The position numbers were made by a program, and so were the translations under genes. The notes under the pieces are model-generated. The model made no database searches. It saw nothing but the letters and a program-made list of their open reading frames with translations, and was not told where the DNA came from. Below, piece after piece: positions 30,342-41,209 of a stretch of DNA of 64,000 nucleotides. The DNA is from Leptospira kobayashii. Lineage in GTDB: Bacteria > Spirochaetota > Leptospiria > Leptospirales > Leptospiraceae. The DNA lies in contig NZ_AP025028.1 of assembly GCF_003114835.2 (NCBI RefSeq), positions 2,198,001 through 2,262,000 of the forward strand, written 5' to 3'. Every line of letters begins with the position of its first letter. Positions within the stretch are counted from its first letter, which is position 1.

Positions 30342-33300
30342 ATGGGTTCTTCGTTTGTTCAATATTTTCTTTCCAAAAGTTTATTCGTAAACTTACTCAC
30401 CGCGCTCATCCTTCTGGTAGGCGGTTTCACCGCGGCTACAATGAACAGGGAAGCATTTCCCAATATCAACTTCGATATAGTAAGTGTTTACACCATCTAT
30501 CTGGGCGCTTCCCCTTCCGACGTAGAAAAATTAGTTACAAAACCGATTGAAGACGCATTGAAAGAAGTGGACGGGATCAAAGAATACAGATCCAGTTCTT
30601 TGGAAAATCGTTCCGGTATAGTCATCACCATAGATCCGAATGTCAAAGATACCAAGAAGGTAGTGGATGATATCAAATCCGCAGTAGATCGGGTTCAAGA
30701 TCTTCCCGTAGATGCGGAAGATCCGGTAGTGACGGAAATCACAACGGCAAGGCAGCCGGTCATAGAAGTTCACCTAGCATCCGCAGTCGCAGATGGAAAA
30801 CCGGTTCTTTCGCCCAAACAACTGAGAGACCAGGCAAAGATCCTGGAAGACAAATTGAAAAACATTCCCGCAGTGGCCCGTATTACCAAAAGAGGTTGGA
30901 GAGAAAGAGAGATGAAGGTGGATCTGATGCCGGATCGACTTACTGCACTGTCCATTTCCTCCACCCAAGTGGTGAATGCACTTCGGCTTAGAAATATCAA
31001 TTTTCCCGGTGGAAACATTTCGGAACGTTCCAAAGAAATCATAGTCAGAACCGTAGGAGAATTCGATACCGCAGATCAGATCGAAAACGTATTCGTAAGA
31101 TCCAACGATGCCGGCAGATCCGTAAGAATCAAAGATATAGCACGTGTTACGGAAGGATTCGAGGATTCGGATTATCTGGACAAATCGAACGGAGAAGTTG
31201 CAATCGCGCTCACCATCATCAAAAGAGAAAAAGCGGATGCGATCAACGTAGTTGATGAATCCAAAAAGATCGTTACGGAGTTTATCAAAGAAACGAACGG
31301 AACGGTGAGTTATGCATTTGTAAACGACCTTTCCAAATACATCCGCAGACGTTTGGGGGTTTTGACTTCCAATGCATTGGGCGGACTTGTTCTGGTTACT
31401 GCCTCTCTATTCGTTTTTCTCGGCTGGAGAATGGCTTTGATGACTGCTCTGGGAATTCCCATTTCGGTTGCAATGACGTTCATCGTGATGAATTATTTGG
31501 GAGTTACTTTGAATTTGATCTCCATGATGGGACTCATCATAGTTGTGGGAATTCTAGTGGACGATGCGATCATCATTTGTGAAAACGTATACCGCCACTT
31601 GGAAATGGGAGAGGAGCCTTTCGAGGCCGCCTTACGGGGAACAAGCGAAGTGATCGCCCCGGTGACAGCTACAGTAACAACTACCATCGCCGCTTTCGGT
31701 CCTATGCTATTTATGACCGGGATCTTCGGAAAGTTCATCAATTCGATTCCCTTAGTGGTCATTATCTCTCTCAGCTCATCCATCTTCGAAGCTTTCTTTA
31801 TGCTCCCTTCCCATCTTTATGACATCAGCAAATCCTCCAGTCTCAAAGGAGAGGTAAAGGAAGAATCGGATTGGTTTCAAAGGTTCAAAAAAACCAAATA
31901 TCTACCCTTTCTAGGTTTTGCACTTCGCCATAAACTGATGATGACCTCGATACTTTTCGGAGTATTTATCTTTTCCATTTTTCTGCAGGCCAAGTTCGGC
32001 AAATTCAAACTTTTCCCGGGAGCCATCGAAACGTTCCAAGTCAGAGTGACTGCAGAAACAGGACTTACCTTGGAAGAGACAGATCGTTACATCCAAGCGA
32101 TCGAACACAGCTTGAAACAATTGCCAAAGGAAGAATTGGAAAATTTTATCTCTCGCGTAGGGATCATTCAAAAAGATCCGAACGATCCTTTCACAAAACG
32201 GGGAAAAAACTATGCGCAAGTCATGGTCTATCTGACTCCCGAAGAATCGAGAGAGATATCTACGGAAGAAATCATCGATCGGATACGAAACAATACCAAA
32301 TATTTGTTAAATGACAAATCGTTATTAATTCTGGAAGAGAAAATCAGTTTGGAAAAAAAGAATTCTTCCAAGAAGATGAGAGAACTTAAGGAAGAATCGA
32401 TCCCTCCCCAATTTTTATCCCTTCAAGGAAAGTTGGTAAATCTGGAATTTGAAAAATTGGCAGGTGGTCCTCCCGTGGGTAAACCGGTGGCGATCGAAAT
32501 CAAAGGAGATGATTTCAATACTCTGCTTAAAATCGGACAAGAATACAAAGACGTTCTCGCAAAATTGAAAGGAGTCAATGATATAGGAGACGATTTCAAC
32601 GAAGGCAAAGATGAAATCCGTGTGTCCGTAGACGAATCCCTGGCTTCTTTTGCAGGAGTGAGCGTACAATCCGTATCACTTGCCATCAACACCGCGTTAC
32701 AAGGGACCATTTCCACAAAAATCAAACGGGCCGATGAAGAAGTGGATGTAAGAGTACGTTTTCCGGAAGAATACAGAAGCTCACTCACCCATCTGAACAA
32801 AGTGTACGTAAACAACCTGACGGGAAATTTGATTCCGGTATCCAGACTTACCAATTACGACAGATCCCCCGGCAGAGCTTCCATCAATCATTTGGACGGA
32901 AAAAGACTACTCACTGTCACTGCAAATATCGACGAGACCGCAACTTCTTCCAGACAAGTCAACTTGGATGCGAAGAATGCGGCGGGAAATCTGATTTCGA
33001 AATATCCCGGTTATACGGTAAAATTTTCCGGTGAAAACAAGGATACGGAAGAGTCCATGGCTTCCTTGGGAAGATCTTTCCTGGTGGGACTCATCATCAT
33101 CTTTATGATATTGGCATCACTTTTTCGGTCTCTCTCCCAGCCACTGATCGTTATGAGCGCCATTCCATTTGCGGTCATAGGAGTTATCTTCGCTTTTTTA
33201 CTTCACGGAGAGTATCTATCGTTTCTTGCTTTTCTGGGAATCATCGGTCTTGCGGGAGTCGTAGTAAACGATTCCATCGTGCTTGTGGATTGTGCGAATC

Positions 33301-33602
33301 AACTGAAAAGTGAAAATCCGAACATGGGCACCTACGATTTGTTAATTGAAACTGGCTCGATCCGACTCAGAGCGGTCATACTTACTACGGTGACGACTGT
33401 GCTCGGATTATTACCGACCGCCTATGGGATCGGAGGACGAGATCCTTTTCTGGTTCCCATGGCGCTTGCTTTCGGATGGGGGTTGGCTTTCGCAACGTTT
33501 ATCACATTGATCATGGTGCCGGTATTCTATAAAACCTTATACGATTTCTTTGATTGGTTTCACTCCAAGTTTCCCAGTAAAAAGAAACTGGCGAAAGTTT
33601 GA
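30342..33602 (+). CDS. RND-family efflux transporter permease (AcrB/HAE1 type)
   Basis: A 1086-residue inner-membrane proton-driven transporter. TM1 is near the N-terminus, followed by the porter segment with YPGASP-like [13 protein letters not shown] and a second porter region after residue 540. TM helices cluster at about 335-500 and 895-1070. The proton-relay Asp pair is in [18 protein letters not shown]. It is slightly longer than AcrB because of an extended loop near residues 620-680 (a Lys- and Glu-rich segment before [10 protein letters not shown]). No periplasmic adaptor or TolC-like gene is next to it, which is unusual for a drug pump, so the partner genes must be elsewhere. Substrate unknown. 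Confidence 0.92.
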   Translation: MGSSFVQYFLSKSLFVNLLTALILLVGGFTAATMNREAFPNINFDIVSVYTIYLGASPSDVEKLVTKPIEDALKEVDGIKEYRSSSLENRSGIVITIDPNVKDTKKVVDDIKSAVDRVQDLPVDAEDPVVTEITTARQPVIEVHLASAVADGKPVLSPKQLRDQAKILEDKLKNIPAVARITKRGWREREMKVDLMPDRLTALSISSTQVVNALRLRNINFPGGNISERSKEIIVRTVGEFDTADQIENVFVRSNDAGRSVRIKDIARVTEGFEDSDYLDKSNGEVAIALTIIKREKADAINVVDESKKIVTEFIKETNGTVSYAFVNDLSKYIRRRLGVLTSNALGGLVLVTASLFVFLGWRMALMTALGIPISVAMTFIVMNYLGVTLNLISMMGLIIVVGILVDDAIIICENVYRHLEMGEEPFEAALRGTSEVIAPVTATVTTTIAAFGPMLFMTGIFGKFINSIPLVVIISLSSSIFEAFFMLPSHLYDISKSSSLKGEVKEESDWFQRFKKTKYLPFLGFALRHKLMMTSILFGVFIFSIFLQAKFGKFKLFPGAIETFQVRVTAETGLTLEETDRYIQAIEHSLKQLPKEELENFISRVGIIQKDPNDPFTKRGKNYAQVMVYLTPEESREISTEEIIDRIRNNTKYLLNDKSLLILEEKISLEKKNSSKKMRELKEESIPPQFLSLQGKLVNLEFEKLAGGPPVGKPVAIEIKGDDFNTLLKIGQEYKDVLAKLKGVNDIGDDFNEGKDEIRVSVDESLASFAGVSVQSVSLAINTALQGTISTKIKRADEEVDVRVRFPEEYRSSLTHLNKVYVNNLTGNLIPVSRLTNYDRSPGRASINHLDGKRLLTVTANIDETATSSRQVNLDAKNAAGNLISKYPGYTVKFSGENKDTEESMASLGRSFLVGLIIIFMILASLFRSLSQPLIVMSAIPFAVIGVIFAFLLHGEYLSFLAFLGIIGLAGVVVNDSIVLVDCANQLKSENPNMGTYDLLIETGSIRLRAVILTTVTTVLGLLPTAYGIGGRDPFLVPMALAFGWGLAFATFITLIMVPVFYKTLYDFFDWFHSKFPSKKKLAKV

Positions 33603-33606
33603 TCGA

Positions 33607-33648
33607 AAAGGTATCCGGGATAGTATTTATCTTATCCCGGATACCTTT
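33607..33648. terminator. Long hairpin between convergent genes
   Basis: AAAGGTATCCGGGATA and its exact reverse complement form a perfect 16-bp stem around a 10-base loop, starting 5 bp after the RND stop and ending 28 bp before the LprI-like stop. T-rich tails are short, but the A/T ends of the stem supply some. It is likely a bidirectional terminator. Confidence 0.75.
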
Positions 33649-33675
33649 CCCGAAATGATTAAATAAGTTAGCTGG

Positions 33676-34050
33676 TCATTCCAATCGGCTGGGTTGGCAG
33701 CCCGTGCTTTTGCACTCTCTGATCCGAGCATTTAAAAAATCGGTGCGGGAGATGGTTTTATTTGCGGCGCAACTCAGGTTTACGAAAAATCCCCTTTCGT
33801 CCTTCCAGCTGCATTCCGAGTTTCTGGATTGAATCCAGTAAAGCTGAAATTCTTTCAATTTTTTCTTCGCATCAGCGGCCAAAGAGGAATTCAACTTTTT
33901 ATAAGCATCGTTAAGATCCTTGTCCGCTTGAATGTATACTTTGTTCAAACAATACAGACCGTCAAAATCGTCCTTCGGATGATCGCAATTGTCCGCATAC
34001 AAGGAAGAACCTGCAACTAACACAAAAATTCCGACTAAAATGGTTTTCAT
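33676..34050 (-). CDS. LprI-like (DUF1311) secreted protein
   Basis: A 124-residue protein with a signal peptide cleaved after SSLYA. The mature part has the DUF1311/LprI pattern: CLNKVYIQADKDLNDAYKKL, a middle KKLKEFQLYWIQSRNSEC, and paired cysteines (six in all, likely three disulfides). Family members include the Mycobacterium LprI lysozyme inhibitor and many uncharacterised periplasmic proteins, so lysozyme inhibition is possible but not shown. It is a single gene, 24 bp downstream of the start side of the NodB-like gene's end, on the same strand as that gene but transcribed before it would be reached; the two are not clearly linked. Confidence 0.75.
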   Translation of the reverse strand: MKTILVGIFVLVAGSSLYADNCDHPKDDFDGLYCLNKVYIQADKDLNDAYKKLNSSLAADAKKKLKEFQLYWIQSRNSECSWKDERGFFVNLSCAANKTISRTDFLNARIRECKSTGCQPSRLE

Positions 34051-34073
34051 AAAATATCCCTTATCTAAAATAT

Positions 34074-35264
34074 TTAATCTTTCTTTTCGTTCAAAACTTC
34101 CGTGAGTGTAACGAATTTATAACCTTTTTTTTGCATCTTATCGATAAACTCAGGTAAAATATAAATCAATTTGTCGAATTTACGAGGACCGCCTAAGTGC
34201 ATCAAGATGATGGCTCCGTTCATTCCGTTCGGATCCCCTGCTTCCCATAAGTCCAAATAGTCCAAAGTCTCCCTGCTCGTTTTGTAATGGGGATTTTTCA
34301 CCACTTCCTTTTTTCCTTTTCCGTTCAGCTTGTACAGAAAAGGTCTATGGATATAATCGGGGAGATCCAGAGATCCTTTGTTGTTTCTGGACCACATGAT
34401 ATGATCCGTATACCCTACTTTGGCATGAGCATCCAAAATCAATTGGTTGATTGCCCCATAAGGAAGACGATAATACTTTGTTAACTCTTGTTTTGTGAGA
34501 GAAGAATAAATATCTTCCACTCTTTTCAACTCCTCCGCCATACGAGGCAGATCCAAAACCTGCTTGGAAAGATATTCCAAAACGGTTCGTTTTCTTTTGG
34601 AGGTTTCCGTAACGGATCTGAAATAATTGAAATGACTCCAGGTATGATTTGCAAATTCGACTTTTCCGGTCTTAGCCATCTTTTTGATGATATCCAGGTT
34701 TTGCCGGATAAAAAAACTTCCGCTTACGTCCGATGGTCTCTCGTTCGATAAAAATACCGTCACCTTGATATCATAATCTTTGATGTATTGAAGTAAGGTG
34801 GCAAGTTCCTCTCCGGTTGCCAAGTCGAAGGTCAAAGCAATCTCAGGATAAGATTCGTTTCCTCGGAGTATGTTTTTACCTTTGCTACCGAGAGTTGCTT
34901 CCTTTAGGTAATCTATATTTTCCTGAACCTGCCTTTTTAACTCTTCATCGGAGTCGGCATTTGCGGAAAGACTTTGTTCTTCCCTCAATTGTTCCTGATA
35001 CATAAGAGAAAAAAGACTTTGTTCTAACTCCTGTAAGTTGCGATCCTTTTCCTCCACAACAGATTCAAGCCTGGAAACGGAAAAATTCAAATAGAGTAAG
35101 TATCCCACCAAAATAACGATCCCCATGACAAGGGAACCGGATAAAAATAGAATTACAAATTTTTGGGCTTTTTTGACAAAGTTGCGGTGTTTCTCTATGT
35201 CCTGAGACAATTCATGGACGATGTCTTGAATTTCTTTTTCTTCTTTGGTTGGATCAACGGACAT
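34074..35264 (-). CDS. Membrane-anchored NodB-fold polysaccharide deacetylase-like protein
   Basis: A 396-residue protein: a cytosolic N-terminus of about 40 residues, one membrane helix (about 43-68), a coiled coil (about 70-125) and an extracytoplasmic NodB-like domain. The metal-binding His pair is kept in FANHTWSHF, and ALTFD supplies the first Asp, but the usual second Asp of TFDDG is absent (ALTFDLATGEEL). RLPYGAIN corresponds to motif 3, and IILMHLGG to the last motif. It may act on peptidoglycan or another glycan with altered metal binding, or be inactive. It ends 24 bp before the LprI-like gene start on the same strand, so the two may be co-transcribed. Confidence 0.82.
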   Translation of the reverse strand: MSVDPTKEEKEIQDIVHELSQDIEKHRNFVKKAQKFVILFLSGSLVMGIVILVGYLLYLNFSVSRLESVVEEKDRNLQELEQSLFSLMYQEQLREEQSLSANADSDEELKRQVQENIDYLKEATLGSKGKNILRGNESYPEIALTFDLATGEELATLLQYIKDYDIKVTVFLSNERPSDVSGSFFIRQNLDIIKKMAKTGKVEFANHTWSHFNYFRSVTETSKRKRTVLEYLSKQVLDLPRMAEELKRVEDIYSSLTKQELTKYYRLPYGAINQLILDAHAKVGYTDHIMWSRNNKGSLDLPDYIHRPFLYKLNGKGKKEVVKNPHYKTSRETLDYLDLWEAGDPNGMNGAIILMHLGGPRKFDKLIYILPEFIDKMQKKGYKFVTLTEVLNEKKD

Positions 35265-35304
35265 CTGGAAATAGGAAACCTTATGTAAATTATCGGTCTT
35301 TCTC

Positions 35305-35324
35305 CCCCCCGATCTTTCGGGAGG
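35305..35324 (-). terminator. Hairpin directly after tyrS
   Basis: On the minus strand CCTCCCGA and TCGGGGGG form an 8-bp stem with one T-G pair and an AAGA loop, one base after the tyrS stop. There is no U tract behind it, so termination is only likely. Confidence 0.5.
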
Positions 35325-35325
35325 T

Positions 35326-36552
35326 TTAAGTAATTAATTTTAAAAATTTGCCTTTTTTGCCTTGGCGAATCAGGTATTCTTTTCCCTTTTCCAAAACCAA
35401 AACAGGGTCTGTCAATTTTTCTTCGTTCAAATAGAGACCGCCCGACTGGATGAGCCTTCTTCCTTCCGAAGCGGAAGGGATGAATTTCAGTTGAGCCAAA
35501 ACGGAAACAAGCATAGGTGCTTTTTCCGCAAAAAACTCCGGACCTAAATTTTCCGTTTGTATCTCATCCGGCAATGCACGGTTTTTAGGATCGTGGATCC
35601 TTTGCCATTCGGAAACGGCATTTCGATTCTCGTCACTCGGATGAAGCTGATCCATGATGAGTAATGCTAATTCTGTTTTTACTTCTTTAGGATGCGCCGT
35701 TTTGTTTTTGATGGAGGACTTTTTTTCTTCAATGGTATTTTTCGGAAGGTCAGTCAATAGATCAAAATAGTTCCACATAAGCTCATCCGAGATGGACATG
35801 ATTTTTCCGTACATATCCAAAGGACTTTCCGTAATTCCCACATAATTGCCCAAAGACTTGGACATTTTTTTAACTCCATCCAGTCCTACAAGAAGAGGCA
35901 TAGTTACAACGGACTGTGGAGCTTGACCGTATTCTCTCTGTAAGTCGCGACCCACAAGAAGATTGAACTTTTGATCCGTTCCACCTAACTCCACGTCTGC
36001 GTGAAGTGCCACCGAATCATAACCTTGCACAAGTGGGTATAAAAATTCGATCATGGAAATGGGATTACCAGATTGGTGTCTTTTGGTAAAATCATCCCTC
36101 TCCAACATTCTTGATACAGTGTATTTGGATGTAAGTATCAGAACCTCTTCGAATTTCATCTCACTGCACCAAGCGGAGTTGTAGACAATCTTTGTTTTTT
36201 CTTTGTCCAGGATTTTAAATACCTGTTCCTGGTAGGTTTTTGAATTGGCGAGAACGTCTTCTTTCGTAAGTCTCTTTCTTGTTTCCGACTTGCCCGTGGG
36301 ATCACCGATCATTCCGGTAAAATCTCCGAGCAAAAATAAAATCTCATGACCCAATTCCTGAAAATGTCTGAGCTTTCGAAGTAGAACAAAATGCCCCAAA
36401 TGAAGATCGGGCGCCGTGGGATCAAAGCCGGCTTTGATTTTCAACTTGCCTTTGGTTTTCAGTTTTTCTTTTAGTTCCGGCTCGCTAATGATTTCGACCG
36501 TTCCGCGGCGAATTTTTTCTAGTTCTAAATTGATCTCTGATTCGGTTTTCAT
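35326..36552 (-). CDS. tyrS: Tyrosyl-tRNA synthetase
   Basis: A 408-residue class I synthetase that charges tRNA-Tyr. The HIGH-type signature is [18 protein letters not shown], the KMSKS loop is [11 protein letters not shown], and the C-terminal S4 RNA-binding domain contains [18 protein letters not shown]. This is the TyrZ-like bacterial length group. It is divergent from glpD across a 92-bp spacer. Confidence 0.96.
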   Translation of the reverse strand: MKTESEINLELEKIRRGTVEIISEPELKEKLKTKGKLKIKAGFDPTAPDLHLGHFVLLRKLRHFQELGHEILFLLGDFTGMIGDPTGKSETRKRLTKEDVLANSKTYQEQVFKILDKEKTKIVYNSAWCSEMKFEEVLILTSKYTVSRMLERDDFTKRHQSGNPISMIEFLYPLVQGYDSVALHADVELGGTDQKFNLLVGRDLQREYGQAPQSVVTMPLLVGLDGVKKMSKSLGNYVGITESPLDMYGKIMSISDELMWNYFDLLTDLPKNTIEEKKSSIKNKTAHPKEVKTELALLIMDQLHPSDENRNAVSEWQRIHDPKNRALPDEIQTENLGPEFFAEKAPMLVSVLAQLKFIPSASEGRRLIQSGGLYLNEEKLTDPVLVLEKGKEYLIRQGKKGKFLKLIT

Positions 36553-36644
36553 AGTTACTTATAAAATTTTTAGATGGATGAAATGGTGACTTATGACAAC
36601 ACTTGCCTAAGAATCTCTATAGGCAAGAAAAGCAAATTGTACAA

Positions 36645-38249
36645 ATGGCAGTATCCAAAGAAAGATCCAAAACCCTCCAAACCCTAGCAAACACCGATTA
36701 CGACATTCTGATCCTCGGAGGAGGCGCAACCGGTGCCGGCACTGCTTTAGATGCAAGTCTCCGTGGCTACAAGGTTGCCCTACTTGAAAAAAAAGACTTT
36801 GCGAGCGGCACATCTTCCCGTTCCACCAAACTCATTCACGGAGGGGTTCGTTACCTCGCCCAGTTTCATTTCAAATTAATTCACGAAGCATTAACAGAAA
36901 GAAAGCGACTGCTTCAAAATGCTCCCCATCTGGTAAAACCCCTCCCCTTCGTTTTACCTACTTACTCCTGGTATGAAAAACCCTATTTTTCCATCGGGCT
37001 TACTATGTATGATTTTTTGGCCGGCACCTCTACGGTTCCGGGACACAGACGAATTTCCAAAGAAGAAGCGCTTCAGGCTTTTCCGGCACTCAAAAAACAG
37101 TCGTTAAAGGGAGGGATTTCCTATTACGACGCTCAATTCAATGATGCCAGATTGAACGTTGCTACCATCCGGGGGGCAAAAGAAGCGGGCGCCGACATCG
37201 TTTCCAGAATGGAAGTGGAAGGATTTTTGAAAGAAGGCGGAAAGATCGTCGGGGTGAAAGCTGTGGATCTTTTGACAAAGAAAAAAGTTTCCATCCGGGC
37301 TAAGGTGGTGGCAAACACGACTGGGGTTTGGATCGATGCGATCAGAAAATTGGACGATCCGAACGCAAACTCAGTTCTTTCTCCCAGCCAAGGGATCCAT
37401 TTGGTATTTTCCAAAGAAAAAATTCCATGCACATCCGCGATGATCATTCCCAAAACTGCAGATGGAAGAGTCGTATTTGTAATTCCCTGGGAAGGGAAAG
37501 TGGTGCTCGGAACAACGGACACCGCCATCAAGTCCATTGACGATGAACCTCTTCCTTTGAAAGACGAAGTGGAATTTCTCTTAAAAACGGGAAATGATTA
37601 TCTCGACACCAAACTTTCCAAAGGCGATATACTTTCCGTATTTTCAGGACTGAGACCTCTTATCTCTCCGGAAGGATCGCAAAACACGAAATCCATTTCC
37701 AGAGAAGAAGCAATCCTGGTTTCCGACTCAGGACTTGTTACCATGTCCGGAGGAAAATGGTCCACCTATCGCAAGATGGGAGAAGATCTGACGGATCGAC
37801 TCATTAAAGAAGGCGGACTCGCAGAAAAGAAAGATTGTTCTACGATGAATTTTTCTTTCCCCGGAAAAGAAGGTTACTCCCCTAATCTTTACAAATCACT
37901 TCAGAACAAGTACAACCTAACAAAAGATGATGCAATACGAATCGCCGATAGTCTGGGTGGAGAAGCAGAAAGTATTCTGGGAAAAAAACCGAAAGAGATT
38001 TTGAAAGGAAGCGGTTATTTCGAAGAAGAGATTCAGCATTTTATCGAAAAGGAATTTGCTCATTCCGTATCGGACGTCATCGCAAGGAGATGGAGGGTAT
38101 TGTTTCTCGATTTGCAACTTGCAAAAAAATTGGCAGATCCTGTTTCCAAATCTCTGGCAAAAACCTTGGGTTGGACGGAAGTCCAAAGAAAGGAATCTCT
38201 TAAAGAATTAAAAGATCTGATCCTTTCTTTGGAAAAAACAATCGGATAG
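36645..38249 (+). CDS. glpD: FAD-dependent glycerol-3-phosphate dehydrogenase
   Basis: A 534-residue flavoprotein that oxidises glycerol-3-phosphate to dihydroxyacetone phosphate at the membrane and feeds electrons to quinone. The FAD fold DILILGGGATGAGTALDA is at the N-terminus, followed by GTSSRSTKLIHGGVRYL, the GlpD signature. Later FSGLRPLI and VTMSGGKWSTYRKM also match, and a C-terminal helical cap is present. The ATG at 36645 (MAVSKERSK) is chosen; a TTG 42 bases earlier would add a short polar leader and lacks a better ribosome site. No glpK or glpF is adjacent. Confidence 0.93.
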   Translation: MAVSKERSKTLQTLANTDYDILILGGGATGAGTALDASLRGYKVALLEKKDFASGTSSRSTKLIHGGVRYLAQFHFKLIHEALTERKRLLQNAPHLVKPLPFVLPTYSWYEKPYFSIGLTMYDFLAGTSTVPGHRRISKEEALQAFPALKKQSLKGGISYYDAQFNDARLNVATIRGAKEAGADIVSRMEVEGFLKEGGKIVGVKAVDLLTKKKVSIRAKVVANTTGVWIDAIRKLDDPNANSVLSPSQGIHLVFSKEKIPCTSAMIIPKTADGRVVFVIPWEGKVVLGTTDTAIKSIDDEPLPLKDEVEFLLKTGNDYLDTKLSKGDILSVFSGLRPLISPEGSQNTKSISREEAILVSDSGLVTMSGGKWSTYRKMGEDLTDRLIKEGGLAEKKDCSTMNFSFPGKEGYSPNLYKSLQNKYNLTKDDAIRIADSLGGEAESILGKKPKEILKGSGYFEEEIQHFIEKEFAHSVSDVIARRWRVLFLDLQLAKKLADPVSKSLAKTLGWTEVQRKESLKELKDLILSLEKTIG

Positions 38250-38252
38250 ATT

Positions 38253-39314
38253 TTATTTCAAAGGAATTTCATAATTATAGAAAGAACGATTCGATTCCTT
38301 TTCTTTTAGAAAAAGCAGATAAAAAGATTTGGAGTCGAATACTTCGGAAAACTTGGTTCCCAGTTTGGTTTTGAAAGTTTCAAAATCTTCATCATCAGCA
38401 ACCGCTCTTTTGAAAATCCAGGAATCATTTCTTTCCACTCCGTTTGCGTCAAAATAGTTTAACATCAGTTCTACGCCTTCGGTTCCCGCAGAAAAAATAG
38501 AATACCTTCCCTGGATGGCGGGCTGGAATCCTCCCGCACTCGGGTCTCCACCGAACATTTCGGAAAAACTGAATGTGTTGTCCGATTTAAAATAAACCGG
38601 TAACACCAAGTCCTGGTCGTAAAAATTAATGGAACCTGCTTCGTTAGCAGTGATTAGTTTGCGGAATGCCCAGAAATGTCTGGAGCCTTCTTCGTAGCCG
38701 GCTATCACTGCTTTTACCTTCTCTTCGTTAGTGACCGGAAAAGCGGTGAATTTGGAATCTTTTAATTCACCTACTTTCAATTCGGAAATACAAACATCCT
38801 TGTATTTGGTTCCTTTATGAAAGTCCAAAAGTTCGATTCGAATCCAATTTCCTTTTAGCTTCTGGCCCAAATCCACCGACTCCGCATTGGGAGTCGTTCC
38901 GGAAAAAGAGACAGGTTTCAATTCCACAGTGACGGATTCCTGAGAATGGATTTTCGTTTTTCCTTCCGGAAAACTAACAATGAGTGAACTGACTTTTATT
39001 TTTTTCGCCTGGGCATTTTGAATCGCATCATTTGCCGATTTTGCAAAACCATTGGTCACTTGGATGGCGGAAAACTCGGAAGGGTTTTCCAAAAATAAAG
39101 TAAATCCTGAATCAGGTAATTTGGGATCTGCGCAAAATCCCGTGTTTACCTTTCCATCCAAAACATACTCCGGGCTATAACGCCATGGTTGTTCGGGGCT
39201 AACTTGTCCGACAGAGGCGGAACTTTGGTAAGTAAGTGCTTTTTCCGACTTGGGTCCGCAAGCAAAAAGAAGTGCAAGGATGAGAATGGCTGGGCTCTTC
39301 TGGAATTTAAACAT
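38253..39314 (-). CDS. Lipoprotein with NADase-type glycan-binding (discoidin-like) domain
   Basis: A 353-residue protein with a lipoprotein signal peptide (ILALLFAC, lipid Cys about residue 19). Residues about 40-180 look like a discoidin/F5-8-type beta-sandwich: a WRYSPEYVLDGKVNTGFC opening, then GFTLFLENPSEFSAIQVTNG and GNWIRIELLDF. This layout is common in Leptospira surface or periplasmic lipoproteins annotated as NADase-type glycan-binding. The C-terminal half (SRHFWAFRKLI, MFGGDPSAGGFQP) is not recognised. It is convergent with glpD, with 3 bp between stops. Confidence 0.75.
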   Translation of the reverse strand: MFKFQKSPAILILALLFACGPKSEKALTYQSSASVGQVSPEQPWRYSPEYVLDGKVNTGFCADPKLPDSGFTLFLENPSEFSAIQVTNGFAKSANDAIQNAQAKKIKVSSLIVSFPEGKTKIHSQESVTVELKPVSFSGTTPNAESVDLGQKLKGNWIRIELLDFHKGTKYKDVCISELKVGELKDSKFTAFPVTNEEKVKAVIAGYEEGSRHFWAFRKLITANEAGSINFYDQDLVLPVYFKSDNTFSFSEMFGGDPSAGGFQPAIQGRYSIFSAGTEGVELMLNYFDANGVERNDSWIFKRAVADDEDFETFKTKLGTKFSEVFDSKSFYLLFLKEKESNRSFYNYEIPLK

Positions 39315-39387
39315 TCCTTACCACTAAACTATTTTTATCGTTTGGCAAGGAAAAAAAGACGGGGAAAGGGAGAGGAGAAAGTAGCGC

Positions 39388-39413
39388 GAGGTGGAAAGTT
39401 TCCTTTCCACCTC
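39388..39413. terminator. Perfect 11-bp hairpin downstream of rpoD
   Basis: GAGGTGGAAAG, loop TTTC, CTTTCCACCTC: a perfect 11-bp stem starting 8 bp after the rpoD stop. No U tract follows on the minus strand, so it may slow rather than end transcription, or protect the mRNA 3' end. Confidence 0.6.
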
Positions 39414-39420
39414 ACTTGGA

Positions 39421-41193
39421 TTAATCGATATAATCTTTGAGTTTTTTGGAACGGCTCGGGTGACGAAGACGGCGAAGTGCTTTCGCTTCGATCTGACGAA
39501 TCCTTTCCCTTGTCACTTTGAATTGATAACCGACCTCTTCCAATGTTTGAGCATATCCGTCATCCAAACCGAATCTCATTCGGATGACTTTCTGCTCACG
39601 GGCAGGAAGGGTTTGTAAAACTTGGCGGATCTGCTCGGAAAGAATGGAAGTCGCCGCAGAATTGAGCGGAGAAATCACATCCTTGTCTTCGATAAAATCC
39701 CCTAGTTCCGAATCCTCTTCCGAGCCGACAGGAATCTCGAGGGAGATTGGCTCGCGTGCTACGTTTTTCACTGCCTTAACTTTTTGTACAGGCCAGCCCA
39801 ATCTTTCTGCAATTTCATCATTGGAAGGATCACGACCGAACTCTTGGACAAAAAGTCTCGTTTCACGAATTACTTTATTCACTTGTTCGATCATATGAAC
39901 TGGAACCCGGATCGTACGAGCCTGGTCGGAAATAGCGCGAGTGATCGCTTGGCGAATCCACCAAGTTGCGTAAGTGGAAAACTTATAACCTTTTTTGTAT
40001 TCGAATTTGTCCACTGCTCGGATGAGACCGATATTTCCTTCCTGGATCAAATCGAAAAAATGCATCCCTCTGTTTGCATACCGTTTTGCGATGGAAACAA
40101 CAAGTCTTAGGTTTGCACGAACTAACTCACGTTTTGCTTGTGCAATTTCCCTTTCACCTTTGATGATCTTTTCGCCCCAATCTTTGATTTCATTGACAGG
40201 AGAACCCGCTTCCTGTTCCATACGGCGGAGTTTACGCTCGTTATTGCGAATGTCTTTGATGACTTCTCTGACTTCATCAATATCGCAACCCATCATCTTT
40301 TCGATTTCATCCAGGTTTTCGTTCTTTTCGATGAAACGATTCAAACCTTTGATCTCGCGAACATCATGACCGTATTTGGCTTTGATTTTTAAGAAATGTT
40401 TTTCGATCTCTTTGACTCGGAAAACCATCGATTTGATTTTCTGAGAAATCTTTTGGATCTCTTTCTGAGAGACTCCTATCTTGCGAATGGCTTCATCGAT
40501 TTTGCCGTAAGAAGCATCTATCTTTTCTTTGAGTTCTTTGAACTTCTTCGAATTTTCGGAATACTTACGGATGCGATTGACCGATTCATTCAAAACCTTT
40601 TCGTCTTGTTGGATCAGATCCATATTCTCAAAGAATACTTTTTCTAATTTGTCCGCCTGCTCTTGATTCAGAGCGTACATTTTGTCCACTTTGACTAGAT
40701 CGTAAACTTTGATCTTTTTGGATTTGATCTTAGGAATGAGTTTTGCAAAATTCTGGCGAAGAATGGAAGAACCTAGTATGGTTTCTTCGATGATCTTCTC
40801 ACCTTTTTCGATTCGTTTCGCAAGGAAAACTTCCGTTTCTCCCGAGATCAGAGAAACCTTACCGATCTCTTTCAGATAGAGTCGAATCGGATCTTCCGAA
40901 CTGGAAGAAACGGTGGATTCTCTTTTTTTACGAGCCGGTTTGACCGTCGGCTCTTTGGAAGTATCTTCTTTCGTAGTCGTAAGACTGCTGGATTCTTCCA
41001 AAGATTTTTTTGAGTATTCCTCAACGATCTCAATCCCCATCTCATGTAACAGAGTAAAGACGTCGTCGATTTTTTCGGAATTTAAGATTTTGTCCGGAAG
41101 GATTTCGTTGATTTCATCATAAGATACTTCCCGATTCGCCTTTCCAATGGAGATAATCTTTTGTACTTCGGGAAGGCCTGCTAAATTTTCCAT
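39421..41193 (-). CDS. rpoD: RNA polymerase primary sigma factor (sigma-70)
   Basis: A 590-residue group 1 sigma factor. Region 1.2 is [20 protein letters not shown]; the non-conserved region between 1.2 and 2 is long and highly charged; region 2 has [18 protein letters not shown] and [18 protein letters not shown]; region 4 has [18 protein letters not shown] and [17 protein letters not shown]. The ATG at 41193 ([12 protein letters not shown]) is used, as an upstream in-frame ATG at 41265 lies inside the end of dnaG. It is the last gene of the rpsU-yqeY-dnaG-rpoD operon, the conserved macromolecular synthesis order. Confidence 0.97.
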   Translation of the reverse strand: MENLAGLPEVQKIISIGKANREVSYDEINEILPDKILNSEKIDDVFTLLHEMGIEIVEEYSKKSLEESSSLTTTKEDTSKEPTVKPARKKRESTVSSSSEDPIRLYLKEIGKVSLISGETEVFLAKRIEKGEKIIEETILGSSILRQNFAKLIPKIKSKKIKVYDLVKVDKMYALNQEQADKLEKVFFENMDLIQQDEKVLNESVNRIRKYSENSKKFKELKEKIDASYGKIDEAIRKIGVSQKEIQKISQKIKSMVFRVKEIEKHFLKIKAKYGHDVREIKGLNRFIEKNENLDEIEKMMGCDIDEVREVIKDIRNNERKLRRMEQEAGSPVNEIKDWGEKIIKGEREIAQAKRELVRANLRLVVSIAKRYANRGMHFFDLIQEGNIGLIRAVDKFEYKKGYKFSTYATWWIRQAITRAISDQARTIRVPVHMIEQVNKVIRETRLFVQEFGRDPSNDEIAERLGWPVQKVKAVKNVAREPISLEIPVGSEEDSELGDFIEDKDVISPLNSAATSILSEQIRQVLQTLPAREQKVIRMRFGLDDGYAQTLEEVGYQFKVTRERIRQIEAKALRRLRHPSRSKKLKDYID

Positions 41194-41209
41194 CTTTCTA
41201 TATATCCTC

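Noticed and set aside
39388..39413. Hairpin after rpoD as an operator
   Set aside because: It lies downstream of both neighbouring reading directions' stops and has a tight 4-base loop, so a 3' end structure is the simpler view.
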